Below are positions 1-10,866 of a stretch of 64,000 nt of DNA, piece by piece. The notes under the pieces were generated by a model. The model was not told the origin of the DNA. It was given only the letters and a program-made list of their open reading frames with translations, and ran no database searches. Position 1 is the stretch's first letter, and the number at the start of each line of letters is the position of its first letter. Location: NCBI GenBank assembly GCA_004123355.1, contig SCHM01000002.1:4933569-4997568 (forward strand), given 5' to 3'. The DNA comes from Amphirosellinia nigrospora (taxonomy: Eukaryota; Ascomycota; Sordariomycetes; Xylariales; Xylariaceae). Position numbers and translations under genes: made by a program.

Positions 1-1975
1 TATTCGGATTATTTAAAATTTAATAAATTAAAAAATAAATAATAAAAAGTTATTAGTTTTAATATATAATATATTTAAATAATATTTTAATTAATTAATA
101 ATATAGTTAAAATTATATAAAAATAAATTTAATTTTTAAAACTTTTTTATATATTTTTTAGCGTTATTATTTTATTAAAAATATAAAAAAACATTATTAA
201 AAAATCTTTTTTTACGATATATAATATATACTATATTAAATATTCGATTTATTTTGTATACGATTATTTTAAAAAATTAAAATAATTAATATTTAATAAT
301 TAAAACTAATAAAAAAATATAAAAATATATAAAAAATAATAATATTATTTTTTTATAATAAAATTTAAACGCGGTTAAATAATAGTTTTTATAGCTATTA
401 AAAATTAAAAAATAAGCTTTTTTATATAATATTTTATATATTTATTAAAATGTTTAATTTAATTTAAACTTTTTTTATTTATTATTTAACTATTTTTTAT
501 AGTTTTAACTTTTTAATTATTAAATAAATTTATATTTTCGTATTAAAAAATAAAATAGTTATATTTTACTAAAATAATATAAATAAAATAATATAATTAT
601 ATAATAAAATTATTTAAATAATAATTAATTATTTTAAATTATTAAGCTATATAAATTTAAATTATTATACGCAATTAAATATAATAATAATTAAATCGGC
701 TATAATTTTATTTATAATAAATTTAGTTTTATTAAAATTATAAATATTTTTTTCGTAAATTTTATTATTTTTTATTTTTTTATATAAAAATAAAATAAAC
801 GCGATATTTAATCGGATTTTTATTTAATATTTATTAATAGTTAATTTAATAATTAAATATATTTTAAAGTTTAATTATTATTATATAAAGTTTATAGTTT
901 AGTTTTTTTAATAAAATATATTTTATAAAGTTAAAATAATTAATTAGCTATATTTCGAATATTATTATACTAAAAAAAAAATAATCGTATAATAAATTAA
1001 ATATATATTTACGATCGAGTTTTTTTTATTTATAATTAATTAAGACTTTAAAAATTATATTTTATTTTAACGTTATATATTATTTATATAATACGATAAA
1101 ATTATATAAAAATATTATAAATTATAGCAGCGCGTTAAATTAATAATCGTAGGTTATTTTTACGTGCTTAAAAAGCTAGAAATATATTGGTTTTTTCGTA
1201 CGATTAAAATATAATTATTAATTAAAATATAAAAGAATTTCAAATAAACGTACAAAAGTTAATAATATAACCTATTTTAATTAAATAGCCCGCTTAAATA
1301 AAAGATGCGTTATATATTAATTTATTTATTTAATAATATATTTTATAATAATATATATAAATATATTATATTTATATTTAAAAAACTTTATTTAATATTT
1401 ATTATTATATAATAATTTAATATTTTAATATTAATATTTTTATAATTTTTAATTATTTTTTATTTATAATATTATATTTTTTAAAAGTTATTTAAAAATA
1501 AATAAAACAATTATTATAAAACTATTATTAAAAAAACAAAAAAATATAAGTTCGGTTAAAACTTGCTTAAAAATAAAAAAAACCGAAAAATTTAATAATA
1601 ATAAATAATATAAACAAAAAATAAATAAGTTTAAAATATATATTTATTTAATTTATTATTAAAATTTTTTTAAAATTAATATAAAAATTAATATATAGTT
1701 ATATAATAATTATAGCTATAATAAATAATTAATTAATAAATTTTAATATTAATTATAAATAAATTTTATTTTTAATTTAATATTATTTATATTTTTATTT
1801 TTAATCGTAAATAAAACTTATTTAAAAAAACTTATAAGTTTTTTTAAATATTTAAAAAAACCTATAAATTAAAATATATAAATTAACCATTAAAAAAACC
1901 CATAAGTTTTTTTAAATACCTAAAAAAACCATAAGTTTTCCGTAGGTACCCATAGGTACCCATTTCCGAACCTTA
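1..1975. repeat. AT-rich, RIP-degenerated DNA
   Basis: The stretch is almost pure A and T, with only scattered cytosines, many of them in CG or GC pairs. No reading frame of useful length exists on either strand. In filamentous ascomycetes this composition is the end state of repeat-induced point mutation acting on old transposon copies, which turns C:G into T:A. I cannot recognise the original element. The block ends sharply near 1,960-1,980, where ordinary mixed-composition sequence begins. Confidence 0.85.
1821..1940. repeat. short degenerate tandem repeat at the AT-block edge
   Basis: A unit of about 30 bases, roughly TTAAAAAAACxxATAAG followed by a T-run and AAATA, occurs near 1821-1851 and again at 1890-1920, with a partial copy at 1921-1940. 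The copies differ mainly by C against T, and the copies nearer the gene-bearing side keep more C. Confidence 0.55.
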
Positions 1976-3137
1976 ACTGCACGTCTTTATCTTGGTACTT
2001 TAATATCTTATCCTGGCGCTTCCCTGTTCTCGTATAGTTGTTTCAAATATGTTAGGAGCTACATAAATCAAATAAAAACATGTAGTTGAATAGCTATGAG
2101 AGCGCATAGAGATCACACTCATACGATTATAATTGATGGGTAGGTCTCGAGCCCAAGATTCGTGTTTAACTGTCGCGGCAGGTGTGACATTAGGCGAGGC
2201 AAGCCTGTAGATCCAACCATATAGATGCTCGTGCAACCTTAGGATAGCTGCCGACAGTCTTAGCAGATATTTGAGCCACAACTTGTAGATTTCTGGGAAA
2301 CGCAAACTTTTCTGCACTTGTGTACAAAGATGCTTGATTCCTTATTCTATTTTACTTTGACTCGGAGATATTTGGATAGTCAAATCGCAAGGCGCTCACT
2401 TTTCTAAAACAAGCCTCAGCCATTTCTCATGATATTTCCTTTTTTTTTTTTTTTTTTTTTTTTTTTCGTTGCGTTGATGAGCACCGCAAGTCTACACCCA
2501 GCGTTTCTTGGAACATTGGGAACAGGTTATCTTGCTTAGCCACTGCGCATGCTTGGCGTGAGGCTGGTGACCTTGCGCTGCTCACCCACATAACCGATGC
2601 GGTTGATGCACATTCCATTACGTAGGCTGATCCTGCAGGCGGCTTACCGGGCTTGGCAAATGTATATCGTTTGGCAATAGCGGCTTGCCTTTCTATTGCC
2701 GCAAGGCAACGCATATTTTTTAGTAGTGAACGCGGATCTCACTAGACGCGGCTAACTAGGTACTTAGGTATCTCATATCCCCGATTGACGGCGGAAATCC
2801 CCGCACAGTGATGTTGCCAAATAAAGTGGCATTTCTCACCCTCCTTCCTCCATTCTAGGACAAGTCGCCGAGCTGACATCGTCCGTCCATTCGTCAGGAC
2901 ACACATGTCATCGGCGTTATTACTCGCCCAAGACGGTGTGTTGCACATAACGTCAGATACAGAAGTCCTCCCAACAGCAATGACATGGATGTCATCTTGG
3001 ATGAGAGACAGATAATTGCTGTCCCCCCTCTTTATCTCCCTGCTTATTACGTATTTACTAGTTCTCCAATCTTTTTTCCTCTTTGCGTTCTCAGTGTTCA
3101 CATACTGCGTCGCCCATAGAACATGCAAATGACGACC
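1976..3137. other. no supported gene; 27-base poly(T) tract
   Basis: Composition is normal, but no frame carries a recognisable domain or a clean exon structure. A run of 27 T lies at 2440-2466. On the minus strand it reads as a poly(A) tail after about 280 bases of mixed sequence, which could mark an old retroposed copy, but no pol III boxes or known 3' end were recognised. Confidence 0.5.
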
Positions 3138-3150
3138 TATTTATATAAAA
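3138..3150 (+). promoter_or_regulatory. TATA-like box upstream of the membrane-protein gene
   Basis: TATTTATATAAAA lies about 20-32 bases before the ATG at 3170. Its match to a TATA box is good. The distance would imply a very short leader, so the true transcription start may lie elsewhere. Confidence 0.35.
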
Positions 3151-3169
3151 GACATAATTACATGCTGTG

Positions 3170-4106
3170 ATGGCTCTCATTAGCTTGCTGTTGGCAGCTA
3201 TCACGATGGTTAGCCGGTTTGCTGGGGCGGACGAAGTACAGTGCTGGGCCCCTGACGGTAAAACATTGGCAGACAACAACACCGTAGTTCCTTGCAATAA
3301 GCTTGGAATTCAACAACAAGGTGTTTATTCGAGCTGCTGCCGTTTGGATGGTGATGCCAAGCAAAGAGACTACTGCACTACTTCCGGACTTTGTCTCAGC
3401 ACCCTTGATGGCGTTCTCCGAAGAGAGTTTTGCACAGATAAGACGTGGAAGAGTCCCGCTTGCGTCAACGTTTGCACAGATCCCGAGGTAAGAAGTACTC
3501 GACCCAAATAATGCTTCCGCCTAACTTGCCTACAGAATGGAGGGTCAATCAACGGTACCGTTGAAATGACAGCCTGCTCGGATGGGACTGGAACATACTG
3601 CTGTGGCCACAATGAGCTTAGATGCTGCGGGACTAATAATGCTATCGTTATTCCCACTCAAGCAAGTGTCGTTTCGTCGGGCAACACTTCTACAACTGTT
3701 GATTCTTCGTCCAACTCATTCAAGAGTGCAACAATTGGCCTCAGCGTCGTGCTCGGTATACTTTTGGTTGGCACGGCAGGAATAATAGCATGGCTGGCCC
3801 ACAAAAAAAATATCTCAAGAGAAGTTGTTGGAAATAACCGAAGAGACAAGACATGTGCCTCCGCCTGTTGTCGTTCATCCGTACTCGAACTCCTACGAAC
3901 CGGGAACACCCGAAATCAAGGATTCGTCTGGACGCGGGTCCCCAAGCGCGGCGTCTGGAATACTCGGTAACCAACGTCATTATTCTGAGCTAGATGCAAG
4001 TATCGCAACAGCTCGCAGCGAGATGGGTTCGCCGGTACACCATCAGTTTGATCATGGAGAAACCTCCCCTAGAAGCTTAAATAGTCATCCCATCAACCTT
4101 ATGTAG
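3170..4106 (+). CDS. cysteine-rich single-pass membrane protein, unknown function
   Basis: The start is the ATG at 3170, giving a hydrophobic signal peptide (MALISLLLAAITMVSRFAGA). The ectodomain has many cysteines (SSCC, YCC, RCC), followed by a Ser/Thr-rich stretch. One transmembrane segment follows (about 20 residues, around 3,725-3,795, ending at AWLAHKK), then a cytosolic tail rich in Pro, Ser, Tyr and acidic residues. A clean 48-base intron spans 3488-3535 (GTAAGA...CTAAC...CTACAG) and joins in phase. The frame changes by one base at an (A)8 run near 3803-3810. The tail frame ending at 4106 is the one with the typical composition, so the run probably has one A too many in this sequence. 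The layout is that of fungal Mid2/WSC-like surface proteins, but no named domain was recognised. The gene stands alone. Confidence 0.7.
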
Positions 4107-5848
4107 GATCATAGTAATCAATGGACTAGGGTTATATTGTGTCATTTTAGGTTGGAATAACAAAGTTACGACTGATTATGAAGTTATTTCCATCAGCCTA
4201 CTAGAGTCCGGCACTTGTTATCGCTGATCATTACTTTGAGAACACTGTAACTTTTTAACAATCAATCTGTAGCTGCAATTGCTGCTCTTGTCACTTTGTG
4301 ACAATTCTTAACAACGTTGTTGCACTATCCTCTCTAATCAGCTGTTATCGTACAATCGCGATCAAGTTCTTACGCTAAACAGCAATCATGTGATTAGACG
4401 GAGTTCTTTTTCTCGGTTCAAATACCTTGAGTAGCTTAGGACGCTCAGCCTCAGCGATCGGTGGCTGCTTGCTTTGCTTATTGCGGACAACCCCTGTCGC
4501 ATTATGAGCATGGGTCTTAAAATAACCGACTCTGACAGTACGTACTAAAAATATAGTATAACCTCTCAAAAACGCCGTTAATATGGCTCAAGTCGTACCA
4601 CATGTAGAAATGTCTTGGGTCTAGAGTAGCTGAGATGCGAAAGAAGCTGGAATGTCAGCCCTATGATTAACGTGGTATACCTACCTAGAGTACCTAGTGT
4701 AGAATGTATTCTTCGCTCTACTTAGTTTTAGCCAAGGTTGATCCTAATCTAAGGACCTCCTAGTACGTTGAAAGCATAGCCGTCCTTCGGGTCAACAGCA
4801 ACGAAGTAGAAATATTACGTGTGTTTATTCCTGCTCTTGATCCGCGGACACGTCACGATATAGGTACATAGAAAGCACTGATCTGTTGTTGACGAGTTTG
4901 AGTGTATGGGTTCTTGGCAAAAGTGGCAGCACCTAAATTTAACCCCACTGAGGGGCGATGCAGTAGCGCCATGCGCCCGCTATAGAGCACCTGGGCAGAG
5001 TGTACTGTGCTCTAGAGAAAGCTTCGGCTCCTCACCCACAGCGATATTACGTTATTGCTTTGAAAAAGACGACGTAGATCTGCACCTAAAATGTAGCGAC
5101 TATTAATTGTTCCCGCTTTCTTTTGTTCCCATTCATAAATAGTAACCTGGTTAATGCTTACTGGGTTACAGGTGAACTGCACTATCTCACTACCCCATAA
5201 ATGTGAGGGGTAGATCATCTCGTTATGTTATTATTTTACCCTACAACAGCAAGAAGAAGGAGGGAGGAACCTCTCAATTCAGTCTTAGTGTTACATTGCT
5301 CTTCTTCCTTGACAGCTGAAAAAATGGCCTGCGGAAACCTAGGCCCAACCAAATCCTTATAGTTGTGGTTGATCGGGCTTGTTCCATGAAAGGCTCGACC
5401 CCCTGCTCCTGTAGCTTTCACCGGACTCGATCTCGCTTAGCACGACTATGCTAGCGCTGCTGATCGCTCAACTCAGGATGCGCCTCAACAATAGCGTCTC
5501 GAGACCGAAGCTGTGCACATGCTGTTCGTGCGAGAGCCTTCTTAGCTTACAGAAGCCGAAACACGAGTTCCCAGCATCCACAAGCGCTAGATAGGCGGTA
5601 TAGACTTGTACTGCGTGTTGCATAATACTCGTTCCTCGGACGTCTCCAAGATACGTTAAAGGACTGCTCTGGAATATTTCTGGAAGGCCCTTTGTTTTTT
5701 AGTTTGCGCATTGACCAACATATCAATGTGTTGATATGTCTATACTAAAAGATCCTGGTTTCATGTGTTTAGTATATAAGAATAACAGCAACAGTAATTC
5801 ATACTAGAGTGCTAAACTGGGAGGCTTCGGTTAGATTTAGCGAGTTAG
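4107..5848. other. intergenic, no supported feature
   Basis: Mixed composition with no coding-like frame, no RNA gene and no repeat that I can see. It holds the 3' side of both flanking genes. Confidence 0.6.
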
Positions 5849-7451
5849 TTATATGCTCGCCAGCTTTATCGCCAGCAACCCAACCCACATGAACGACATC
5901 AAAATACCCCGCATATCTTTCCACGTCTTCACCCCGCATTTTTCTGCATGGGCTTGTAACTGCTCCTCAGCCAAGTCTCCTGCACTGGATTAAAAATCGA
6001 GATGGCGCTAATCATCAACAGCCATATCTGAGCTGAGATGGAACTTGTTCATGCGGTAAATCATTCATAACACGAGTCTGATAGGCGTCAAGGAGATGTG
6101 AATAAGGCAGTTTGAAATCGTGCCACTGCAGAAATATATGGTAAGAAAAGACTAAAAGGCCGTACCTCACCTTGTCATCAATTGAGCGAACAGTAAAGTG
6201 GGTGTCGAGAAGTCGATACATTACTGCAGCCATGGTATCATATATTGTGTCTGGGTTCATGAACCGTTGAGTTTGCGTGCCACGTTGACAAGCAGGCAAA
6301 ATCTTCTCATAGCTCTCCAGGCGACAGACAAGTTACAGTCTATACGTTGAACTAACTCCACGTTTTCGAGCGAGTCAGTCTGTTCGTCGGAAGGGCGCAA
6401 AAGTGCTTCTGGATAAGCAGGCACCGCCTCATGAGGTCGGCGGAAAAAGGTAGGGACGGTTCCATTGAGTAGTGAAATCATGAGGTCGCATCTGTGCCAG
6501 ATTTAGTATTTTATGCTCCCAATCACAGGATCTCCCTTATCTGAGATGCTTACCTCAGCATCTCTTGGCAGAGCTGTGTGCCTTTGAAGCCGTCCAGTCC
6601 TCCTCTCAAGTCCACAATCCTACGGAGGCCATCCATATGATGCTTGGAAGATTGGTAGTCTCCATTGAAGTGGGCCGCGCCGGCTAGTTTCAAGACCACG
6701 CCCATCGTAGAATCCGATATTTTGATCTCGGTATCATCCCCAGAAGCCTTTCGCGGAGAAGCCTTAACCCCTTTTGGAAATGTTGCATCGCCGTTACATT
6801 AACTCCGTGGGTTTGACGAAGTATAACCCTGAATATGAGTTCCTCCATCGCAAACGCTGTTATATGTAGACCGGCTGGGTCATCCTTAAGTAGATGAAGC
6901 CAGTTGTCTTCTTCCGGTTGTAAGCCAACCACAACCATTAACGGAAACATGAAATTTCCAGCAACTTCCCAAACTATATTTTCATTTAGTCTTTTTTTAT
7001 GAGTAACATATCGGGATAACGCACTTCTTGCTAAGTTTAAGAGTGTTGACGGGTCTATATCTAGATCGACGAATGACACATCGGAACCAACTCGATTGGG
7101 TATCGGAGGAACGTATATGCGGATGAGATCTTTCGGTTCGATTAGTTGGTTTCGATTTTTGTTCATTCTTTGTTGCAAACTCGTCGGCCGTGTCCCCTGC
7201 TTTGTATAGAACCTCTTCTTGTTTTTTCCTCGCATGACATGGCTTCTAATGAACGTGCGGGTGGCCGGGTCAGCTTTCCCTGCATTAGATGACAGAATGA
7301 ACGGCAAATGGCCTTCAAGCTGATCTGGTGACATAATTAAATTCTTGGCATTTCTTTGTTTGCTAGAAAGGGCAAGCATCGCAGGATGAGGTTGTAGACT
7401 TTCAACAACACTGTTATAATGTTTGGATAATATTGATTGCGAATCTGACAT
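5849..7451 (-). CDS. fungal-specific transcription-factor-domain protein (Fungal_trans_2-like)
   Basis: The protein starts at the ATG at 7451. It lacks an N-terminal Zn2Cys6 cluster but carries the motif RSHVMRGKNKKR around residue 70. This is typical of the large fungal family often labelled tachykinin-family or Fungal_trans_2 proteins, which are presumed nuclear regulators. Further family landmarks follow in order: LRLLRERL, GLRRIVDLRGGL, the post-intron segment CDLMISLLNG, YDTMAAVMYRLL, GLLVFSYHIFLQW and KTWKDMRGILMSFMWVGLL near the end. One intron spans 6492-6553 (GTAAGC...CACAG) and joins LR to CDLM in phase. The frame changes by one base about four times: near the C4 run at 6738-6741, near 6275-6285, near 6025-6035 and near the CCCC at 5933-5936. 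Each is an apparent deletion. No stop-making substitutions were seen otherwise. It lies just downstream of the sugar transporter, on the same strand. Confidence 0.7.
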
Positions 7452-7831
7452 GGTGACACGCTAAAACGCCAAGACCATCATTGTTTTCTGTTTTAGGCAT
7501 AGCGCCATGTAGCTGCATGCCTAGGTATGCTTTGGGCGCCTACTAGAAATGTGGAATCAAAATTAGGAAGGGTTGGTAGCTTATAATGGAAGTGCAGTGA
7601 CAAGTATGCTGCGTGTTGAGTGAATGTTGCAATAGACTTAATGTTTGTCGTTCTGGTATTCTTGACACTTCAAGATTCGTCGGGGTCGTAATGAAATTGG
7701 ATAAGAAATGCTAGGACAGGCCCGTCAGGCCTGATGCGGCGACACAGAACGGTTGCTTCGAGCTCTGCTCCCTTCTTCAGAGCGAGTCCTGGAGTTCCGG
7801 TCTTCGATATTGGACATCGCTGGTGCGCCAT

Positions 7832-10411
7832 TCATCGGTTGGGCTTCAACACCATTATCCATTTCTGGGCCTCCTCGTTCCTGTTGCCCCCTAAGTATCT
7901 CCTTGCGAGCCAGATTACATAGTCCACCCGGTACCGTATGAACCTGCGCTTAGATCCGTTCAACACATAACTGAGGTGCTCTAGAGATAGTTCCTTTGTC
8001 TCTTCAACTAACAGATAAATAAGGATGAAAGCAAGCAAGTTGAGGCCCGAGAAAAGGCCTAAAGAGCCCGATGCATGAAGGTTATAGTTGATGCTAAGTC
8101 GTGTGAGCCATAAACATAGCATGATTCTCATGGGCAATCATTCTGGTTAGAACTTACGTGGGAAAACCTATAGTTAGGAGTCCAGCGAAACCAAGATTTA
8201 CTGCTATTGCAAAAGCGCAGCCCTTAAAATATCAGCCACCATTCAATATGTCGTCTGGCAACAATAAAAAACTTACGAGTTCACGGTGGGAGAGGGGGAA
8301 ACTAGCGTGTATTGTTAGTGTAATATCGCTTTCAAGAATTAATCCCTGAACTCACCTTTCCGAAGCTAAGGTGAATGGTATTGGTCCTATCTATGGTTAG
8401 CTCGTACGGCCAAGAGGGCAAGACAGTGATCCCGCACCGAGACCTGGTGAATAGGCAGCTGCATGGAAATACAAGAAGAGCGCCACCATGCGAATAGTAT
8501 TGTGGTCGATGTCAGTTTTAACCCACGGTATTGGGAATGTTATTGCTCCAACAAACATGAAGAAAGACATGAGTGGCAGCGTCCATATTAACAACTTGCG
8601 TCTACCCAGCGTGTCGATGGTCCTAAAAGCTGGAAGACCAAAGAAGAAGTTTACGGCTCCTGGCAAAAAATATGTGTTATTAATCTCATGGTCATACTTT
8701 AAACCCGAGGTACCTACCAAATCCGAAACTGTAGATCATAGCTGATATAATCGGTTCGTAGGTGTCCTGGCCGTTGTCATTGTTTCCTGGGAGTATAGAA
8801 ACGAAGAGATAACCCGAATAAAACACCGCGACATTGACTTTATTTGATGTCAATTTCTAAACACTTTAGGTGAGTTCAGTGCGGTATAGACTTACTGCCA
8901 CAGAGTTGTTGGGCGAGATTTACGACCGATGTGCTGATAAGGGCGTTACGAAGTCGTCTTTCCGTGAACAGTTGACTGAACTTGGTGAACACGCTATTAC
9001 TTGCATTGTTGCTAAGACCGAAATCCTCGCTTTCCTGCTTGATCGTTTTATCTAACAGGTATATATCTTTCATGGCGAGCAGCTAAATAACGTTAGACCA
9101 GTGATTTAGCCACAGGCACCAGAAAAGGCAATCGTCATACTGATGCGATGTACTCACATTACAGCTTCTCAGTTCTTTAAGCTTCATAAGCTTTTCGGGG
9201 GTATCGCGATTTCCCATGGCGCATATAATAGCGGGGCTCTCAGTGCAATTCCATACAGCTCCTAGCATGGCCACGGCGAAAATGACAGGAGCTCCCAGTA
9301 TGAGAGAGACAGTCAACTCAGGGTTGTCGTCCTCATAAATGCGATGGACAATGGCAGCAAATATCAAGTTGAAGACGAATCCAATCATGATGCCAAACGA
9401 GACCCTACTGGTCGTTAACATCCTAAATACCGGAGAAATGGTTTGGGAAATAGAACACACCAGAGTTGCCACGCCAATACAAAAGAGCCTCTCCAGAAAC
9501 GTATAGCTGTCTCACTTGCAAGGATAGGTGTGCTGACAGCCTTAATGCCCATACCTACATCACAATGCCCTCATGTCAGTGATACCAGTAAGCTAGGAAT
9601 CGCGAAAGGCACTATATCGAATTTAAAATTTACCTATACCATTCACGACTCTTATACCAAGCAGTAACTTCCACCGGTCTTCTTCTCTTAAGATCAAAAC
9701 AGTCAGGCCTGCGACGAGGGAGCTAATGAATATCAGGACTGCGGATACCATCATGCCCCACGCCGGCCTAGATGATTATTGATAGGAAGGGCTAACCAAC
9801 AACCCACAGCGGCCGCTGTAAGGAAGGGTACAGCATTGACCTCCCCAAGAAGCAATTGGTATCCGCCTCCGCCAGCACCACCTGAGTCGGATATGCCAAG
9901 TGTTGACGCATAGAGTGACGCGCCATTAATGGATGATTGCACATGGCCTTGCAGTATAGCGGCGAATACTACGGCAAGATTGACCATCGTAATACCACGC
10001 GCGCTGAATAGTTTGTCTTTCTCTTCCAGAAGTGCCACCCTCTCGTCGTCGGTTAAATTAACATCGTATCGTCCGGGTGGGTATCTGATGCCCCTGCGAG
10101 AGATTTCGTAATAAGTATCGATGTCTCTCGCAACAAAGGCAGCTCGGTTGAATTGGCGGAGCTCCTCGCTTCCGTCGCGTATGTGGAGTTCGTCGATGGC
10201 AAATTGCGCAGCATCGCGATGAAGGTCTAGGTCGTTGTAGTTCGCTAGGAAATGGTATCAGCCCAACAATTAAATATCACGCACGACTGGGCCTTCTCAC
10301 CTAGAACATCGGAACCCCTTGGTGGGCTGTACTATGTCCTCTATCGTAGCTATGGACACTCTCTCCAAAAGTGTCTAGTTCGTTGGTTTCTGTGCTGTGA
10401 TCATAAACCAT
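7832..10411 (-). CDS. MFS sugar transporter, 11 exons
   Basis: This is a major facilitator superfamily sugar:proton symporter-type protein of the plasma membrane. After a hydrophilic N-terminus come LLLGEVNAVPFL, NNHLGRRG, RVVNGIGMGIKAVSTP, LAQQLCGINVAVFYSG, TIDTLGRRKLL, YSPGLGPIPFTLASES, FPLSHREL and VEETKELSLE. These cover the GRR loops, the CGINV helix-7 motif and the PETK-like end typical of fungal sugar porters. I traced ten introns, including 10245-10300 and 9555-9633, all GT-AG with CTAAC-like branch sites, and their junctions restore the family motifs. The start used is the ATG at 10411. Two one-base frame changes are needed: one just before the first intron near 10303-10308 and one in the G4 run after NNHLGRR near 9757-9761. 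The regulator-domain gene downstream on the same strand may be related in function; that is inference. The specific sugar cannot be told. Confidence 0.8.
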
Positions 10412-10866
10412 GGTGTTCAATTACAATAACGGAAGTCAAACAGAAGAGCAGTCAATCAGTTAAGATGATAGCAGGTCAGACGTTGTATAAAAAGAGTTTT
10501 GTGGAAGGAGACTAACAGAGCCTCATATTCGCTGGGGTTTTTCAACCCCGCTACTCTCTCGAAAAGAGGTTTCTGCCTAGAAAGACATACCACGCCCTAT
10601 ATGCCCAGATTTCTGTTACGTCATGCCTACATCGAGTAATAAGGTGCAAGTTAGACGGACCAATAACCAGAAGGTGTGGCGCAGACATTTGGCGTTTCGA
10701 TGGTACGCGGAACACAAAGCTGAATGCTGCATGCCTTAGTTGAGGCAACCCATGAGTTCCCCGCATCTCTTCACAGTTATGTGTCCATCTTCGCCATCAT
10801 CTCTTTGTACTCGAACCACGAGCTTTCATTCGCAAGACACTTGCCTGCGACTTGTACACTCCTATC
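10412..10866. other. divergent intergenic region
   Basis: About 450 bases separate the transporter (minus) from the ankyrin gene (plus), so it should hold both promoters. I see no clear operator or TATA element. Open frames here look random. Confidence 0.4.

Noticed and set aside
2427-2714. 95-codon frame ending in a lysine run
   Set aside because: The lysines come from the poly(T) tract; no domain and no gene-like context.
3741-3980. Minus-strand frame over the membrane-protein gene
   Set aside because: Antisense shadow of the transmembrane and tail exon.
8488-9055. Plus-strand frames of 60-85 codons
   Set aside because: They are antisense to transporter exons and introns.
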